DNA of 64,000 nucleotides from Tomocerus qinae. Lineage: Eukaryota > Arthropoda > Collembola > Entomobryomorpha > Tomoceridae. The notes under the pieces are model-generated. The model saw nothing but the letters and a program-made list of their open reading frames with translations, made no database searches and was not told the DNA's origin. The position numbers were made by a program, and so were the translations under genes. Below, piece after piece: positions 48,373 through 60,856 of this stretch. Each line of letters begins with the position of its first letter. The stretch's first letter is position 1. Where the stretch lies: assembly GCA_020055645.1 (NCBI GenBank), contig CM034547.1:51648909-51712908 (forward strand), in the 5' to 3' direction.

Positions 48373-50786
48373 TTATTTATAGTTTACTCTACTACCAATG
48401 GTACTATGCTTGAGCGAATCTCCAGATACTATTCCTTTAATAATGGGCTCCAAGTTGTCAGCATAGATATCCGCTGCTAGTTCTTCAAGACTAACTTCTC
48501 CGTCAGCTTTAGCTTCTTTGGTAGCTTTATCTATTTCTTCTCTAACTTCTGTGTCAATTGCCTATCGAAATCAAGGTAGATTAATATGATTAAAACGATG
48601 AGGTCAGAAAGCTATTTTTTATACATATCAATTGCTTTTCTTGACATTATAATTAAGCTACACAACATAATTTTCATTACTTTTAACTCTTCCGCAGAGG
48701 TAAGATTAGCTTGAATAATTTTTTCCTTAAAAGATGTAATTGGGTCTCTACTTTGACGAACTTCTTGGATTTCTTCACGAGTTCTGTATGATGTTCCTGG
48801 GTCACTCATTGAATGTCCAGAATATCTGAAACAAATATAAAATCATATTTATATTCTATTTTTAGTCTTTTACACAAAAATTAGTACAACAAAAAACCAC
48901 GTACCGGTATGTCGCCGTCTCCATTAAAATAGGCCCTTTTCCTTCAACGCACATTTTTCTTGCAAACCTTGTTGCCTCACGAACTGCTAACACGTCCATT
49001 CCATCAACCTAGATTGGCATTTTAGTTCATTCAGTAGTTTAGTTTAAGTCCGAAATGAGTCCAAATATAACATAACCTATGAATTAGATTTTAATATTCC
49101 TTAGGGCTAACCCATATGCCAGGAACGTATTCTCCTCTTTGGTAATAATTTGTATTTGCAGACGCTCTTTCAGCAGAAGTACCCATTCCATAACCATTAT
49201 TTTCACACACAAATATAGATGGGAGATTCCATAACTTAGCCATGTTGTAGGCCTAAATATTAATATACAACTTTAGTGACTGATGTCGTTGCTAAAACAG
49301 CTTTGTTGCAAATTATTACTTCAAACAATTGCCCTTGGTTAGCTGCGCCATCACCATACAAAGCAATGTTCATGCCCCCATCTCCTTTATATTTATGGGC
49401 AAATGCGATTCCAGCTCCTAATGGGACCTGAAGTATAACGTACAAACAATACAGTTAAAAATAAATCATTTAGGATCTAATATGTATTTGAAAATGTACT
49501 TTATAGATAATATTATAGGTAACTGTACAACAGAAGATAATAATGCAAGTATAACCTGTGCCCCAACAATACCATTTCCACCATAGAAATTTTTCGCATA
49601 CATATGCATAGAACCCCCTTTTCCTCTTGCACTTCCTCCTTTTCGACCTAAAAGTTCAGCTAAAACTCCGTATGGAGAAACTCCCATAAGATACGTCCAA
49701 CCGTGAGCTCTAATGGTACGCAAACATTTTATAAATATTAATATTATAAAGATGTAAAATAAAGATGTAACAATACTCATCAAATCAATCATATACTAAT
49801 AATACCTGTACGCAGTAATTATAGAATCTGCATCTGTCATAGCAGCTTTCATACCTACAGCACAAGCTTCCTATATTAAAATCAAAAGTTTAGTACCAAG
49901 AACTAAGATAAGAAACACCATGAATATACGATGGTCATTAATACTAGAATAAATACAATCTACGAACCTGACCGGAATACAAATGACAAAACCCCCTAAC
50001 AGCCTTTTCTTTGTAGAGATTTCCAGCAGAAGTTTCCATTCTTCTGATTATTTGCATCTGCTTGTACCTAATTGACAAAAGACAAAACATAATACACGAA
50101 TGATCTATCCCATATGTCTCAAATTAAGAAAAGTTATTTTTATCTGCAGTAATACATTCTCAAAGCATCTTCCTTATTAACAGTTACGGTAGTAGATGGT
50201 CCCTCGTCCAACTTATGGAGCTTGTATGGCTTCGTTTCAAATGATGCTTCGGTGGAAAATGATTTTGGCCACAACTATTGTATACAAAAGTTGGGAGTAT
50301 TACATTAAAAATTACAATAAACTTTAGCAAATGACACTAAATACACTACATACATGCAATAATATTGATTCTCTTTACATTCGGCAATCTATTTAAAATA
50401 ACATTAGCTACAGTGCAAGGTGCACATTGCATATTATCTATTCTAACAAATGTATACAGGGTGTCCGCTAAACATGTGAAATTTTTAGTTATTTTAGATA
50501 CGTAAAAATCTCACATGTTTAGCGGATACCCTTTACAGTACACATAAACAGATGCATAAATTTTCAACGAAGTTATATTTTACCTTCCATGTGGCATACT
50601 ACAATATAAAATATACAAATCATAAGTATTAAGTCTTTTATCAACTAATAATAGCAGTAATTACTCATAATATTATAATAGTAGTACTTAACTTATAATA
50701 CAATAGCAAAATGAAAAATGAATAACTAATTCACTTACGTTTCTAGATACACTAGGCGAAGCTCGGACAATTTTGGTAGGAATCAT
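48373..50786 (-). CDS. Pdha: PDHA, pyruvate dehydrogenase E1 alpha subunit
   Basis: Ten coding exons on the minus strand: 50786-50739, 50274-50156, 50067-49968, 49870-49806, 49709-49556, 49427-49320, 49252-49112, 49008-48905, 48825-48681 and 48561-48373; 390 residues, as in human PDHA1. Exon 1 supplies a basic mitochondrial presequence. Thiamine-diphosphate motif: GDGAANQG (187-194) then [24 protein letters not shown] holds the equivalents of regulatory serines 1 (Ser285) and 2 (Ser292). The position of serine 3 is Asn in [11 protein letters not shown]. Known role: with E1 beta, decarboxylates pyruvate in the mitochondrial matrix complex that makes acetyl-CoA. An acceptor only six bases before the ATG (ag at 50793-50794 on the minus strand) shows a 5' untranslated intron. 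Confidence 0.97.
50459..50531. repeat. 73-bp snapback hairpin in PDHA intron 1
   Basis: GGGTGTCCGCTAAACATGTG on the left pairs with CACATGTTTAGCGGATACCC on the right around a short AT-rich loop. It is probably a tiny inverted-repeat element. Confidence 0.65.
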
Positions 50787-50792
50787 GATTTT

Positions 50793-53700
50793 CTGAAAAC
50801 AAAACATTTCCCAATTTTAATGTGTACCACTACGACCGAAATGTTGGACGCTTTTGGAGAGATAACATACTACGAAATTAATTATTTTTATTATAAATAC
50901 AAGTAGAACTAGTAAATTCACCATTCATTCACTACAAAATTACGAAAATTAGTAACACAATTTTTGTAGTTAAATTAATATAAAATAGATTTTTTATGAG
51001 TTAGCCTGACTTTTTTCCAGAAAACCCTTCTTATAGATGACTGGTTTTGTATTTAAAAAAATTAATAACCTCTATTAATTGAATCCTAGCCAGGTTCAGA
51101 GTTCAGATCAAAGGCCAGAAGTCAGAAGAAGAGAAAGATAGAGGACACAGATGACCGAGATGCAGAAAGTAATATTATGATGTATGAAGTATGATCTGCA
51201 AATCTGAAGTTGAGAATCTTCCAGCTGGTCACTTCTTCAGTCCGATCATCTGACGAGACTGCTGGAAAATTGATATGAAAACGCGAAAATTAAATCACAA
51301 GGGGATACGATCTGATGTTTGACGATATAATTATGTCTACGTTTTACCTACGGATCACGTCTTGCTAGAATATGAGGCGCTAGTAAATTTTTGCAATCTT
51401 GGATAGATTGCAGTAATTTAAAATGTTGTGCATAGGAAACTTACCATCAATTAAAATCCACAATTTGCGGTCTTAATTAATTCTATCTATACTACAATAT
51501 ATTTCATTATCGTCTTTATATCTATAAATCACTCTACTTTTGCTGCTTGCGCGCAAGATTATGGGAGATATGTAATTTGGGTTCGGAGATTACTATGTGA
51601 TCGCATGTGCATGTGATGAGAATGATACTTCGCTTCGGTGGTAGCTGTAGGTAGCGGTAGCACGGTAGTAGGTGTAGCCAGACACAGACAGTTTAGTTTA
51701 AACTTCGTGTAGTATAGTGTGCACTATGCAGTGCAGTATGCAGAACCACATTTTTGCCGACAGCCGACAAGGAGAAAGCAGTTTGGAGAAAGTACACTCT
51801 CTAGAATCCAATAAACTCAAAACTCTCCAGTCAAAATTATCTACTACTAAATAAAATTAAGTAGATTGAAAATCTTCTTATTTCTTATTGGCTTTAGCCG
51901 GCCGGATTTATAAAGGGAAAGTATGTCATTGAAATTGAAAATACGCATACCTATTCTATTACCTTATTAAGGTGGCTGTTCCTCTTTTATTTCGAAATTC
52001 GAAATTTTTAAATATTTCAAAATTCAAATAAAAATATGCTTCTAACGGTAGCCGAAACCCATAGCCCTACTAACCGAAAAACTAACTGGAGATAACCACA
52101 CAATCGCAGTATTCGACGCTGGGCAGTATATTGCAATACTTCAAAATAACAAAATTGAAAGTTTCCAAGGAAGTTCCTAATTTTGAATGGTATGTAGCTA
52201 TTTAACACAGGGAGCCAATAGCAACAGCAATCTGCACTGCAAAATCTTCATCCAATGTGCACAAGAATTTGTTCATGCCATGAACTGGCTACATTTGGAT
52301 GTAGAGGCACATTTGCATTTCCACACATTATTTCGAGTATTGCACTGCTATCTCTTGGGTGGGACATCAGTAACCATGGGATCGAATTACTACTGACTGT
52401 AATCAAGCAATGACACTATGAAAATTATGACACCATCAGCGTTGGCATAGAGAAAAAGCTCAATGCTCTAGCTCATGTCAAGTTGATATCAGTCCATTGC
52501 TTCAATGTCGGATATTCTATGACTTGCACATCCGGTCAAGTATGAGGCAGTTTACATTTCAACCTTTTTTATGAAACTCTCTTTGCTATTTTTGATATAA
52601 CTTCCAGAGTTTTACTCCGATTTTCTAATGATGTACATTTTCGGAAAGGCAAACGCATTGGCTAGGATTTAATTTGGGAAAATGTTCGATTATTGCCTCA
52701 GTTTTTATACATGTCACACTTTAATGATGACATCTGGATAGAAATTCGCATAAAATTTTGAACCATTGCTACTGCTAAATAATCAAAAAAATCGAAAATT
52801 TTCCCAAATTAAATCCTAGCCAATGTTTTTACCTTTCCGTAAATGTACTTCATTAGAAAATCGGAGTAAAACTCTGGAAGTTATATCAAGAATGGCAAAA
52901 AATTTTAACATGTATTTTGATAGTCACCAGAGATTCCCAAATCGTATACACAGTCACCTTAAACGTGGAAAAATGCCTATTTCAGAAATTATAATATGAT
53001 AATTTAATGCTGCTTAGTAATAGGAATTTTCCCCTATATTTTAGTGGTCCACAAAGACACTGAATCGATCGTAGCAAAATGAAAAACGAAATGAATGAAT
53101 AATTAAAAATGTATAGCAGAACAATGAGTTAATTTGGATTATATCCAATAAACTACTCGCATATATATCCTCTAGGACGTCTTGTCTGTATTATTTTCTG
53201 TACTAACATGTATTTTTATTTATTATTTTTAACTATAAAATAAAATATTTTCAATGTATCATGTTTGAATTACTAAGGGGTCATTATCTTTCTAGTTTAA
53301 AGAGTAGAGTCAGCAGTGTAGCAATCTGCCGGTACGGTTTACCAATTTAAAACGCATAAATATGTGCTGGTGACATGTGTCCTTCTACCGTTTGACTGTA
53401 AACTTATAAGCCTTGTAATTTACATTAAAAGTTCAAAATTGAACACTAAAACATCCATTCAAAAGCAGTGCGGTAAGTTAAAAAGTACAGCGATTTTGAG
53501 CTAAGAGCTACAACTGTGTATTTTTGGTTCTGATTATGATTCGATCCTTTAGCCATAAAACGTTCATTCAGTAATAAAAGGTGACCATGTTAATGTATCG
53601 TACAACATGGCCTTAAATTAATATTAATGGTGTGTAATGGTAACGAATTGGTTTATTGCAAGACGCAACAATTTTATTCAAAGTTTTTCCTTAAACAATT

Positions 53701-54537
53701 ACATGGATTTCATAGTCGAAATAATCAAAATTTCTATATTTACTAAAAATACAAAATCCAATATCTAACACTGTAGACGTGTACGTGTGTGTAGTAATGT
53801 AAACAATCTATCCTAGATAATGAGCCTAAGAACAATAGTTGTTGACATTATATTATTACGGGTATTGGAGATTTTATCGACAACTACGTTGCAGTAGTAC
53901 AATATAGACTGTACTCACTGTATAGTACAGTGGTGGAGCAATTTAGTTTAATAAATGCTTTTGCTACAGTGAAACAACAAGTCTCATTCCCATGCAAGAG
54001 AATCTGAGAACTCAAGGGTCAAGAAGTGAAGATGAATGACTTGGGAAACAAAACAAAACGGATGTTACAAAATAAGGTGTATAAGATTATAAGATTCATA
54101 ATTCCAATAAATAGTCCAACAAACAAAACCATGATAGACTTACTGGAGCCAGAAGCCACAATAAATTGAACCAAGTAACTTCGTCTATTACGTAACAGAA
54201 TAGGTCATTAATTGATACCATAGGTATCTAAAGGTATTATTTTACGACACGGCTTACTTTATGGTGTTATTACGGGACTACAATAATAGATATCAATTAT
54301 TGCACCTGTTACTAACAATTTTTTTGAGTTGCTGTTGAGTGTGAGTTTACATTTTTTGAGATCCTATTGAATATTATTTACCTGGCCTGTCCTATAACCT
54401 TATTTAAATGTAACTTGGCTTGGTTTGCACTACGCAGTCTCTTTTGGTATTGGTAGATGTAATTGTGAAAAACTGCTGTGCAGATTTTGTTAAATAATAT
54501 GCTCAACCTCACCTCGTATGTCATTATTATAGTTTAG
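50793..54537. other. Region between PDHA and RBM7
   Basis: No gene recognised. A GC-richer stretch at about 51.54-51.80 kb (CTTGCGCGCAAG, repeated GTAGCGGTAGCA-like motifs) may be the PDHA promoter and untranslated first exon. The dispersed palindrome copy B lies at 52500-52985. The remainder is AT-rich, with the 3' flank of RBM7 at its right end. Confidence 0.4.
52500..52985. repeat. Dispersed palindromic repeat, copy B
   Basis: Arms of about 110 bases (52.58-52.69 and 52.78-52.90 kb) share CAATG/CATTG...AAATTAAATCCTAGCC and CAGAGTTTTACTCCGATTTT in inverted order. Flanks TCTATGACTTGCACATCCGG and ACATGTATTTTGATAGTC match copy A at 15262-15745. The shared TAGCCGAAACCCA occurs at about 52047. 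Confidence 0.6.
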
Positions 54538-57500
54538 TTAGTAATGGTATAGTTGGACATTTTGGAATCCATTAGTTGGATTGGCTGGAACCCCTGGCGG
54601 CATGGCTGGCGGTTGATGGGGACGCCGGTGGTAGTATTGAGGCTCATGTAGATTTTGATTTCCATTTAGCTGAAACTGTGGTTCAACTGCCGTTGCAGCA
54701 GTCACTACAGGCATAGGTTGTGGCTGATACATTGGATTATAGAACAGTTGTTGCTGCTGTTGCTGTTGGGGCAAGCTTTGAAGAAGTGGAGCTCGCTGAT
54801 TATACGACATTCGGTTCCCATTCACCATCGCCTGGCCGTTGTGATGGTGTCCACTATGACGAGGCCGAGGTCCCCGCGGTTGATGTTGCTGAAATAAAGG
54901 AGGACCGTTGGCGGCTTGCGAAAAGTGACTAGGAGCAGCAGAAGCAGCAACATTTGGATTTACTGAGCGTGGTTGTTGACTGGACATCCCTGACATATAA
55001 GGAGCATAGCCATTCACTTGAGTAATCTGTTGTTGTTGCTGTTGCTGTTGATGGTGTGGCTGTCTTGGTTGTGACTGAGCTCGGGGTGCCGTTGCTTGAT
55101 AGGCAGAACTTCTTACAAGTGGTTGAGCCGCTGGTTGCACGGGTTGTTGTGGCATTTGAATCTGCATTACCTGGTGGGCGAGTTGAGGTTGGAAAGATAA
55201 TGGCATGTTCACATTTAGATTTTGTGGTGAGTATGGTTGGAGCATCTGATTTTGGTAGACGAACATGTTGGGAATTTGAGCCAGTTGTGGTTGCGCGAAC
55301 CATTGTTGCTGCTGCTGCTGTAGCATCAATTCTTGACCTTGACGTTGCTCCGCAATCTGCTTCTGGTCCATAATCTAAAAAAAGTCACAAAAATTTAGCT
55401 TAAAATGAATTATTATATCACATCAATTACCATCAATAGCCCATCTTTTGTACAAAATCGATACATGAAGCCCTCATATTAGAACTTAACAAATAAACAA
55501 TGCATACTAAATCAACAAGATAGGATTGTAGGATTTTACAGCAAATGCAGTGATGCAAATGTTGTATTCACTAAAATATAAAGTACATAGCAAATATTAA
55601 AAATCGAAATCAAATGAAAATCTAATTTCGAACACAAAACTGATTGTTCAGTACAGTGCCTTGTTTTGTATTTGTGAGAATAAACGTTTCGGTTATTATT
55701 ACATACCATTGTTTTATTTAATACCCGGAAATGCGAGAGAATTCATATTTACATGGAATTTATTTTAATTGAAACCACATATATGTTTACATTTAAAAAG
55801 TGATTTTTAAAGATTTGTAACTAATTTGAAAACAGAAGTTATCAATAAAATTTAATTGAAAAGCTTGTGAGCATTGAATTTTCGAATTTTAAAAAAGCAT
55901 ACCTTGCGGTGCACAGATCCAGGTCTAGGCTGCAGCTTGAGTCTTCGGCCAAAGAGAGAAGTGCCATCCATTATATTTATAGTGTATGGGACAGAAGCTT
56001 CGTGGTGGAAATGTATAAAACAGTACCCTTTATGGACTGCACCATCGTTCCCCTTGGGGATTTTTATGTGTTTTATTGGTCCAGCCTGTCACAAAAAGGA
56101 AACTATTATGGCATATATTTTTGACTGGCTATATATTTTTACACTTTTTTAGTGTTTGATAAACGCTTTTGAAATTGCCCATTACAATTTAGTTATGACA
56201 ATTAAAATGGATACTTTTCTTATGAATAAAAGCGGAGCAAAAGAAATCCATCCTTACCTATGAGAAAATACGATACTAATTGCCTAATTACCAACACTTC
56301 CGCAAACATAATTTATTGAAAGTTTGAAGAATATAATACAAAACAAAATACTACCTACTTGATTTGATATATACAAATACTCAACCTTTAAAACATCTAT
56401 TAATCATATTGCTCTGCAAGGCTTCACTGACTTTTATTAGATAAAATTTAAAATGGTTATGATGAGCCTTCCTTATCTTAAGCTTAATCTAAAACAAAAC
56501 TACCTAATCTTCCTCCAATGTAAATGGGGTTTAAAAGAACAGAACATTGATGTAATTTTATAGTAATAATCGGCGATTTCCTTGATTTTAGAAGTAAATT
56601 AAATAAAACTAAAATATTTCAATAAAATTACTTTAAGTTTCCAGTAGTTTTAATTTCAATTGAATTGTAATAAAAAGTTTTCCTTAGCAGAGGACAAAAT
56701 AAATAACGATCAAAATGACAAAATAAACATAAAGTTGAATATCAAAACCACTGCTCAGCCATTCTCTATTAGTAGTAGACTGGCTCTTACAATTATTGCA
56801 TCTTTATTGTGCCAATGACTGTACCCTATGTACTGATTAAATCAAAGCATAAAAGCATATTGATTGGTATGCTAAATTAAACGAATTAAATTAGTACTTC
56901 TACTATGACTTTGCTTTGGTATTCTATTTAAATGTGAACAGCAACATCTTGACTTAGTGAAAATTCTGCATAATAATATTAAGATTAATAAGATGAATTA
57001 CGATAACAAACTTGACTTAACTGGTGTGCAAGAAAGACTTTCACTTTATTACACTAAGCAATAAATATTATGTAATGACGAGGATTTTCTCACTAAGCCA
57101 TAAGTACTGAATGGTACAAATTCAATCAACTTTAAAATGTCAACAATAATGTTTAGAAATAATTCCCAGTTCCATTAGTCATGTAGTTCCAATGGAAATA
57201 TTCCGAAATACCGGGTATTGTACACCTACCTATTAATTACCTATCAATTATATTTTATCACATATACACATTGAACATGCCAACATGCACGCGAAGATCA
57301 ATGTACAATAATTACTTATAGATGTATACCTACTAATAACCCAAAAATTACTCTTTCTGAAACAAAATGATAGGCTTTTAACTGCTACTTAATGATACAA
57401 ATATATCAAAAACGGTAAAAACATGGGTAGTTGATTTTACTAAGTAACGATAATGTAATTGTTGTAATAACCTGGAAGAATAGTTCGTAGAGCATCGCTT

Positions 57501-57582
57501 CAGTCACTTTGCTGTCGAGATTACCAACCCAGAGAACTGAGTTGATTTCGTCGTCTTCTTGTTGTTCGCCATCGAAACTCAT
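54538..57582 (-). CDS. RBM7: RBM7-like RNA-binding protein with a Gln-rich tail
   Basis: Three coding exons on the minus strand: 57582-57472, 56085-55903 and 55374-54538; 376 residues. One RRM: RNP2 VLWVGNL (16-22), then SKVTEAMLYELFFQ spliced to AGPIKHIKIPK, RNP1 KGYCFIHF (56-63) and SVPYTINIMDGTSLFGRRLK. The order VTE-ELF-QAGP and the splice inside it are as in RBM7. Known role: RBM7 with MTR4 and ZCCHC8 forms the nuclear exosome targeting complex. The last exon (about residues 99-376) is very rich in Gln, Pro and Asn with several Gln runs; human RBM7 has a Ser-rich tail instead, so RBM11 or a lineage-specific relative is possible. The ATG at 57582 has GAAA before it; an in-frame upstream stretch lacks ATG. 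Confidence 0.87.
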
Positions 57583-59363
57583 TTTCGAATTGGAAATCGT
57601 GTCAGTCAGCCTCAAGGCGAGTCAGTCAGACAATGTCGATGATGAAAGTGAATAACAATTAGTAAAATGTTACTCCTGTACCATATATAAATATTATATA
57701 TGTAGTATTATGATAATAATCAATAATGCAAGAGAGTGAACAGTTATATTGGTTATGAATTTATATAGGTAGAGATTGAATGGAATATAAATATTATAAA
57801 TTGTAATTACGAAGATGACGGAAAGAAAATCAATTGATTCAGATCTTTTTGCAAGTGACAAGACACTGTTTTTGAACTTTTTGGTAATTTGCAGGTTACG
57901 GAGTCTGCAGCAGCGCAGCTGATGAACTTTCAATGTTGTTGGGTAAATCTCGACCCTGCTTTGGTGTTCATCAGGCAGTGTTATGGCAAAGTCAACAATA
58001 CGAAAGAATAGAGACTCAGTTGGAGGAATTTTTAGGAGGATCTGTTTCTGATTAACCCTGGACAAGATTTAACATTTAACGATCAATCAATGATTCAGTT
58101 GCCCAATTTTTTCTCTTGCAGTGTCCCTCGTGTAACGTCAACACCGACTGCGGTAGGCCAGCGGGTTTATTATGAACTGAGCAGCGCTAACTATGAGACT
58201 GCCTCTGCAGCACTTTTCTTCTTCCTCTTCTCGATCGTCAATGCAATCGTCGTCCGATCCGACCAACCTCTATCCATCCATTCAATCCGCTCCCGTTGTT
58301 CTGCTGCTGGACTTGCACTCAATTGCCTGCTGATTTTGTCCTACCCTATACACTTTTCCTTCCATTACTATTTCACTTTCACTACTACTACTCTTTCTCA
58401 CAAATATTCGCAATGAAAGCACAGTCAGTCGTTGTTCTCGGTCTCTATGATGTCTATCCAATATCCAATACCAAATTCTACTATCTATATACTCTATAAT
58501 AACAATATTCTCTATATAGCTATTATATCGGTATATAGTTATATTTATATAGACGATTTCTGCCCTATATACCATGCATAGCAGTGTGCATTTTGTGCAT
58601 ATGGTCGAGTGGTATATCTAATGCAATAGGCTTATAGGCTCCCATTTACAGATAGAGAAATTGCGAAGCGAAGAATCATAGATAGAATACGCTAACGCCT
58701 ATATCGCCATTGCATTGCCATCATCCCTCGTCTGCTCTATGTTAGCGTAAACGCACTACCCTATAGGTAACAACGGCTACCGTACCCGATCCGGTTATCT
58801 TAGTATAACCACCTAGTTTATTACACAATATTACCAAAATTTATATCACTAAGATCAAATTTAATAGGTATGCCGGTGTCCGGTAGTCGCAGTCGGTAGT
58901 AGAGTAGAGTAGGCGTAGTAGTGGCAAAAGTTGATGTTTATATTGAGTAATTTAAGTAATAATAACCCAGTCCGTAGTTCGTTTCGTACCGATAAATGCC
59001 GTTGCCGATTGCTGCAGTTTTTCTATTGTCTACACAGTCTACAGTCTACCTGAGCCTATAGGGTAGGGTTCCCTTTTCCAAAGTGCCTACTCTTTCGGGC
59101 ATGTCATTGTTATTGTCATATCATAATAGTTGTATTAATAGCTTTGGCTTTGCCAAAAATGTCAAGCTATTTTCTGTATGATTTATTTTCTGAATCTATA
59201 ATACCATCCTACCATGCACTGTAGTAGTAGCAAATAGATTATGTAAAGTAATGCTTTATTTTCATGCTGTAGAAGAAAATAAATAAATAGCATTATTATC
59301 TGGGAAAATAAAGACTACGCGAATCGCAATCGCGATCAACAGTCATCATTATGAGGCAATGTA
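57583..59363. other. Upstream of RBM7
   Basis: Should contain the RBM7 promoter and leader. The first 60 bases hold repeated GTCAGTCAG-type motifs. GC-richer patches occur at 58.10-58.30 and 58.87-59.05 kb. No gene recognised. Confidence 0.35.
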
Positions 59364-60543
59364 TTGTCCCCACCAGCTAACTTCTTTTGTACAGAGGGGG
59401 GCTGAATTTAGGCAGCGGTACTTTGTTGCCACTGTCCCCGCTGTTGCCGCTGGGAGGTTTGGGGGGTTAGCGGCAACAACATAATAGCGGAGACAGTGGC
59501 GACACGGTACAACCACTAGCGGCAACAGCGGCGACACGCAAAATCCACTAGCGGCAACACAGCTAAAACCACTAGCGGCCTGACCAGCGGAAACAGAGAC
59601 ACATTGACTGAATTTAGGCAGCGGGATCTCGTTGCTTCAATTGCCCCCGTTGCCCCAAGTTAAGCCAATTAACCTATCGTCTTTTCCATTTGCTTCCCGT
59701 CACTATTTTTGCATCTTTTTTGACCTAACCTAATTAAAAATAAACATGTTCCATTTTTGTTATGCATTAACAATAAAACAGTTTATTTTTTATTAGGTTA
59801 GGTCAAAAAAGAGGCAAAAGTAGTGACGGGAGGCAACATATTAAAGTAATAGGTAAAGTGACTAAGCATGGGGCAACGGGGGCAATTGAGGCAACGAGAT
59901 CCCGGTGCCTAAATTCAGCCGACACATTCAGAGGAAATCAGATTAATGTGTCTCTGTTTCCACTAGTGGTTTTAGCTAAGTCGCCGCTAGTGGATTTTGC
60001 GTGTCGCCGCTGTTGCCCATTGTGGTTTTTGTGTGTCGCCACTGTTGCCACTGTTTCCGCTTTTATGCTGTTGCCGCTGACCCCCCTTACCCCCTAGCGG
60101 CAACAGCGGCGACAGCGGGGACAGTGGCAACAAAGTACCGCTGCCTAAATTCAGCCCAGAGGGGATAGGAAGCTTATCCCTTCTATACTAACTAAATTAC
60201 CATAGGATTAGATTTTTCGCCCTTCTGCTCTGTACGAAAGTCATTTTAGATATGATCTCTAGGCTGTTTCCATAGGGCTGTAAAAAACAGATCAAATTGG
60301 TCAATCTCCATTTAAGTTTACAAATTTGATCTGTTTTTTACAGCCCTATGGAAACAACCTAGCGATCATATCCAAAATGACTTTCGTACAGGGCAGTAGG
60401 GCGTGGCATAGCTTTCACACGTTAAAATCAATTTTAACACACACCGGAAGGGCGACAAATCTAACCCTGTGGTAATTTAGTTAGTATAGAAGGGATAGGC
60501 TTCCTATCCTTTCTGTACAAAAGAAGTTTCGAGGATGGGACAA
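59364..60543. mobile_element. Foldback element with TA duplication, split by another element
   Basis: The outer ends TTGTCCC / GGGACAA are flanked by TA (59362-59363 and 60544-60545). The arms share ACTTCTTTTGTACAGA, AAGGGATAGG...TATCCC and TTAGTATAGAAGGGATA in inverted order. The inner part is a long palindrome (CATAGGGCTGTAAAAAACAG ... CTGTTTTTTACAGCCCTATG). TA duplication suggests a Tc1/mariner-type non-autonomous element. Its left arm is interrupted by the element at 59400-60156; without that it would be about 415 bases. Confidence 0.7.
59400..60156. mobile_element. 757-bp hAT-like palindromic element
   Basis: The termini GGCTGAATTTAGGCAGCGG and its inverse are flanked by an exact 8-bp duplication CAGAGGGG (59392-59399, 60157-60164). 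Inside, GGCAACAGCGGCGACA-type units and a second pair of CTGAATTTAGGCAGCGGGAT ends repeat in inverted order around a centre at about 59.76 kb containing TTGACCTAACCTAAT and its inverse. The G+C content is much higher than that of the host DNA. No transposase. It landed in the left arm of the TA-flanked element, so it is the younger. Confidence 0.8.
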
Positions 60544-60544
60544 T

Positions 60545-60856
60545 ATTATTATACCCACGTAATCAGACAATTAAGTAATAGGTTAAGTATCAAGCGCAAT
60601 ACTTATGCATATGCTTTACTAGCTGGTTAGCCCATCCTACGACTGGCCTCTGTTTCACATAAGCAAAATTAAAGATTCAAATAAATATGACTAATCCCAA
60701 GCTCGGGTGGCCTGATATTTCATAACCTCGGCAAATCCGTACCCATTCGTTAGTCTCCAAATAACAAATTTTTCATGAAAAGAAAGGTAAACTATGGGCA
60801 TTATTGGACTTCTTAAAAAATTTTATTTTTTTTTCATTTTTCAAATTATTTTTCAT
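60545..60856. other. Spacer, nothing recognised
   Basis: AT-rich DNA between the foldback element and the minisatellite. Confidence 0.5.

Noticed and set aside
54720-55373. Frames of 70-124 codons in other frames across the RBM7 last exon
   Set aside because: Shadows of the Gln-rich RBM7 exon, where CAG/CAA runs keep other frames open.
57694-58416. Frames of 123 and 108 codons upstream of RBM7
   Set aside because: Low-complexity hydrophobic translations without motifs; more likely promoter and leader DNA.
58602-58620. TGGTCGAGTGG, resembling a tRNA A box
   Set aside because: No B box (GGTTCGAnTCC) or cloverleaf follows.
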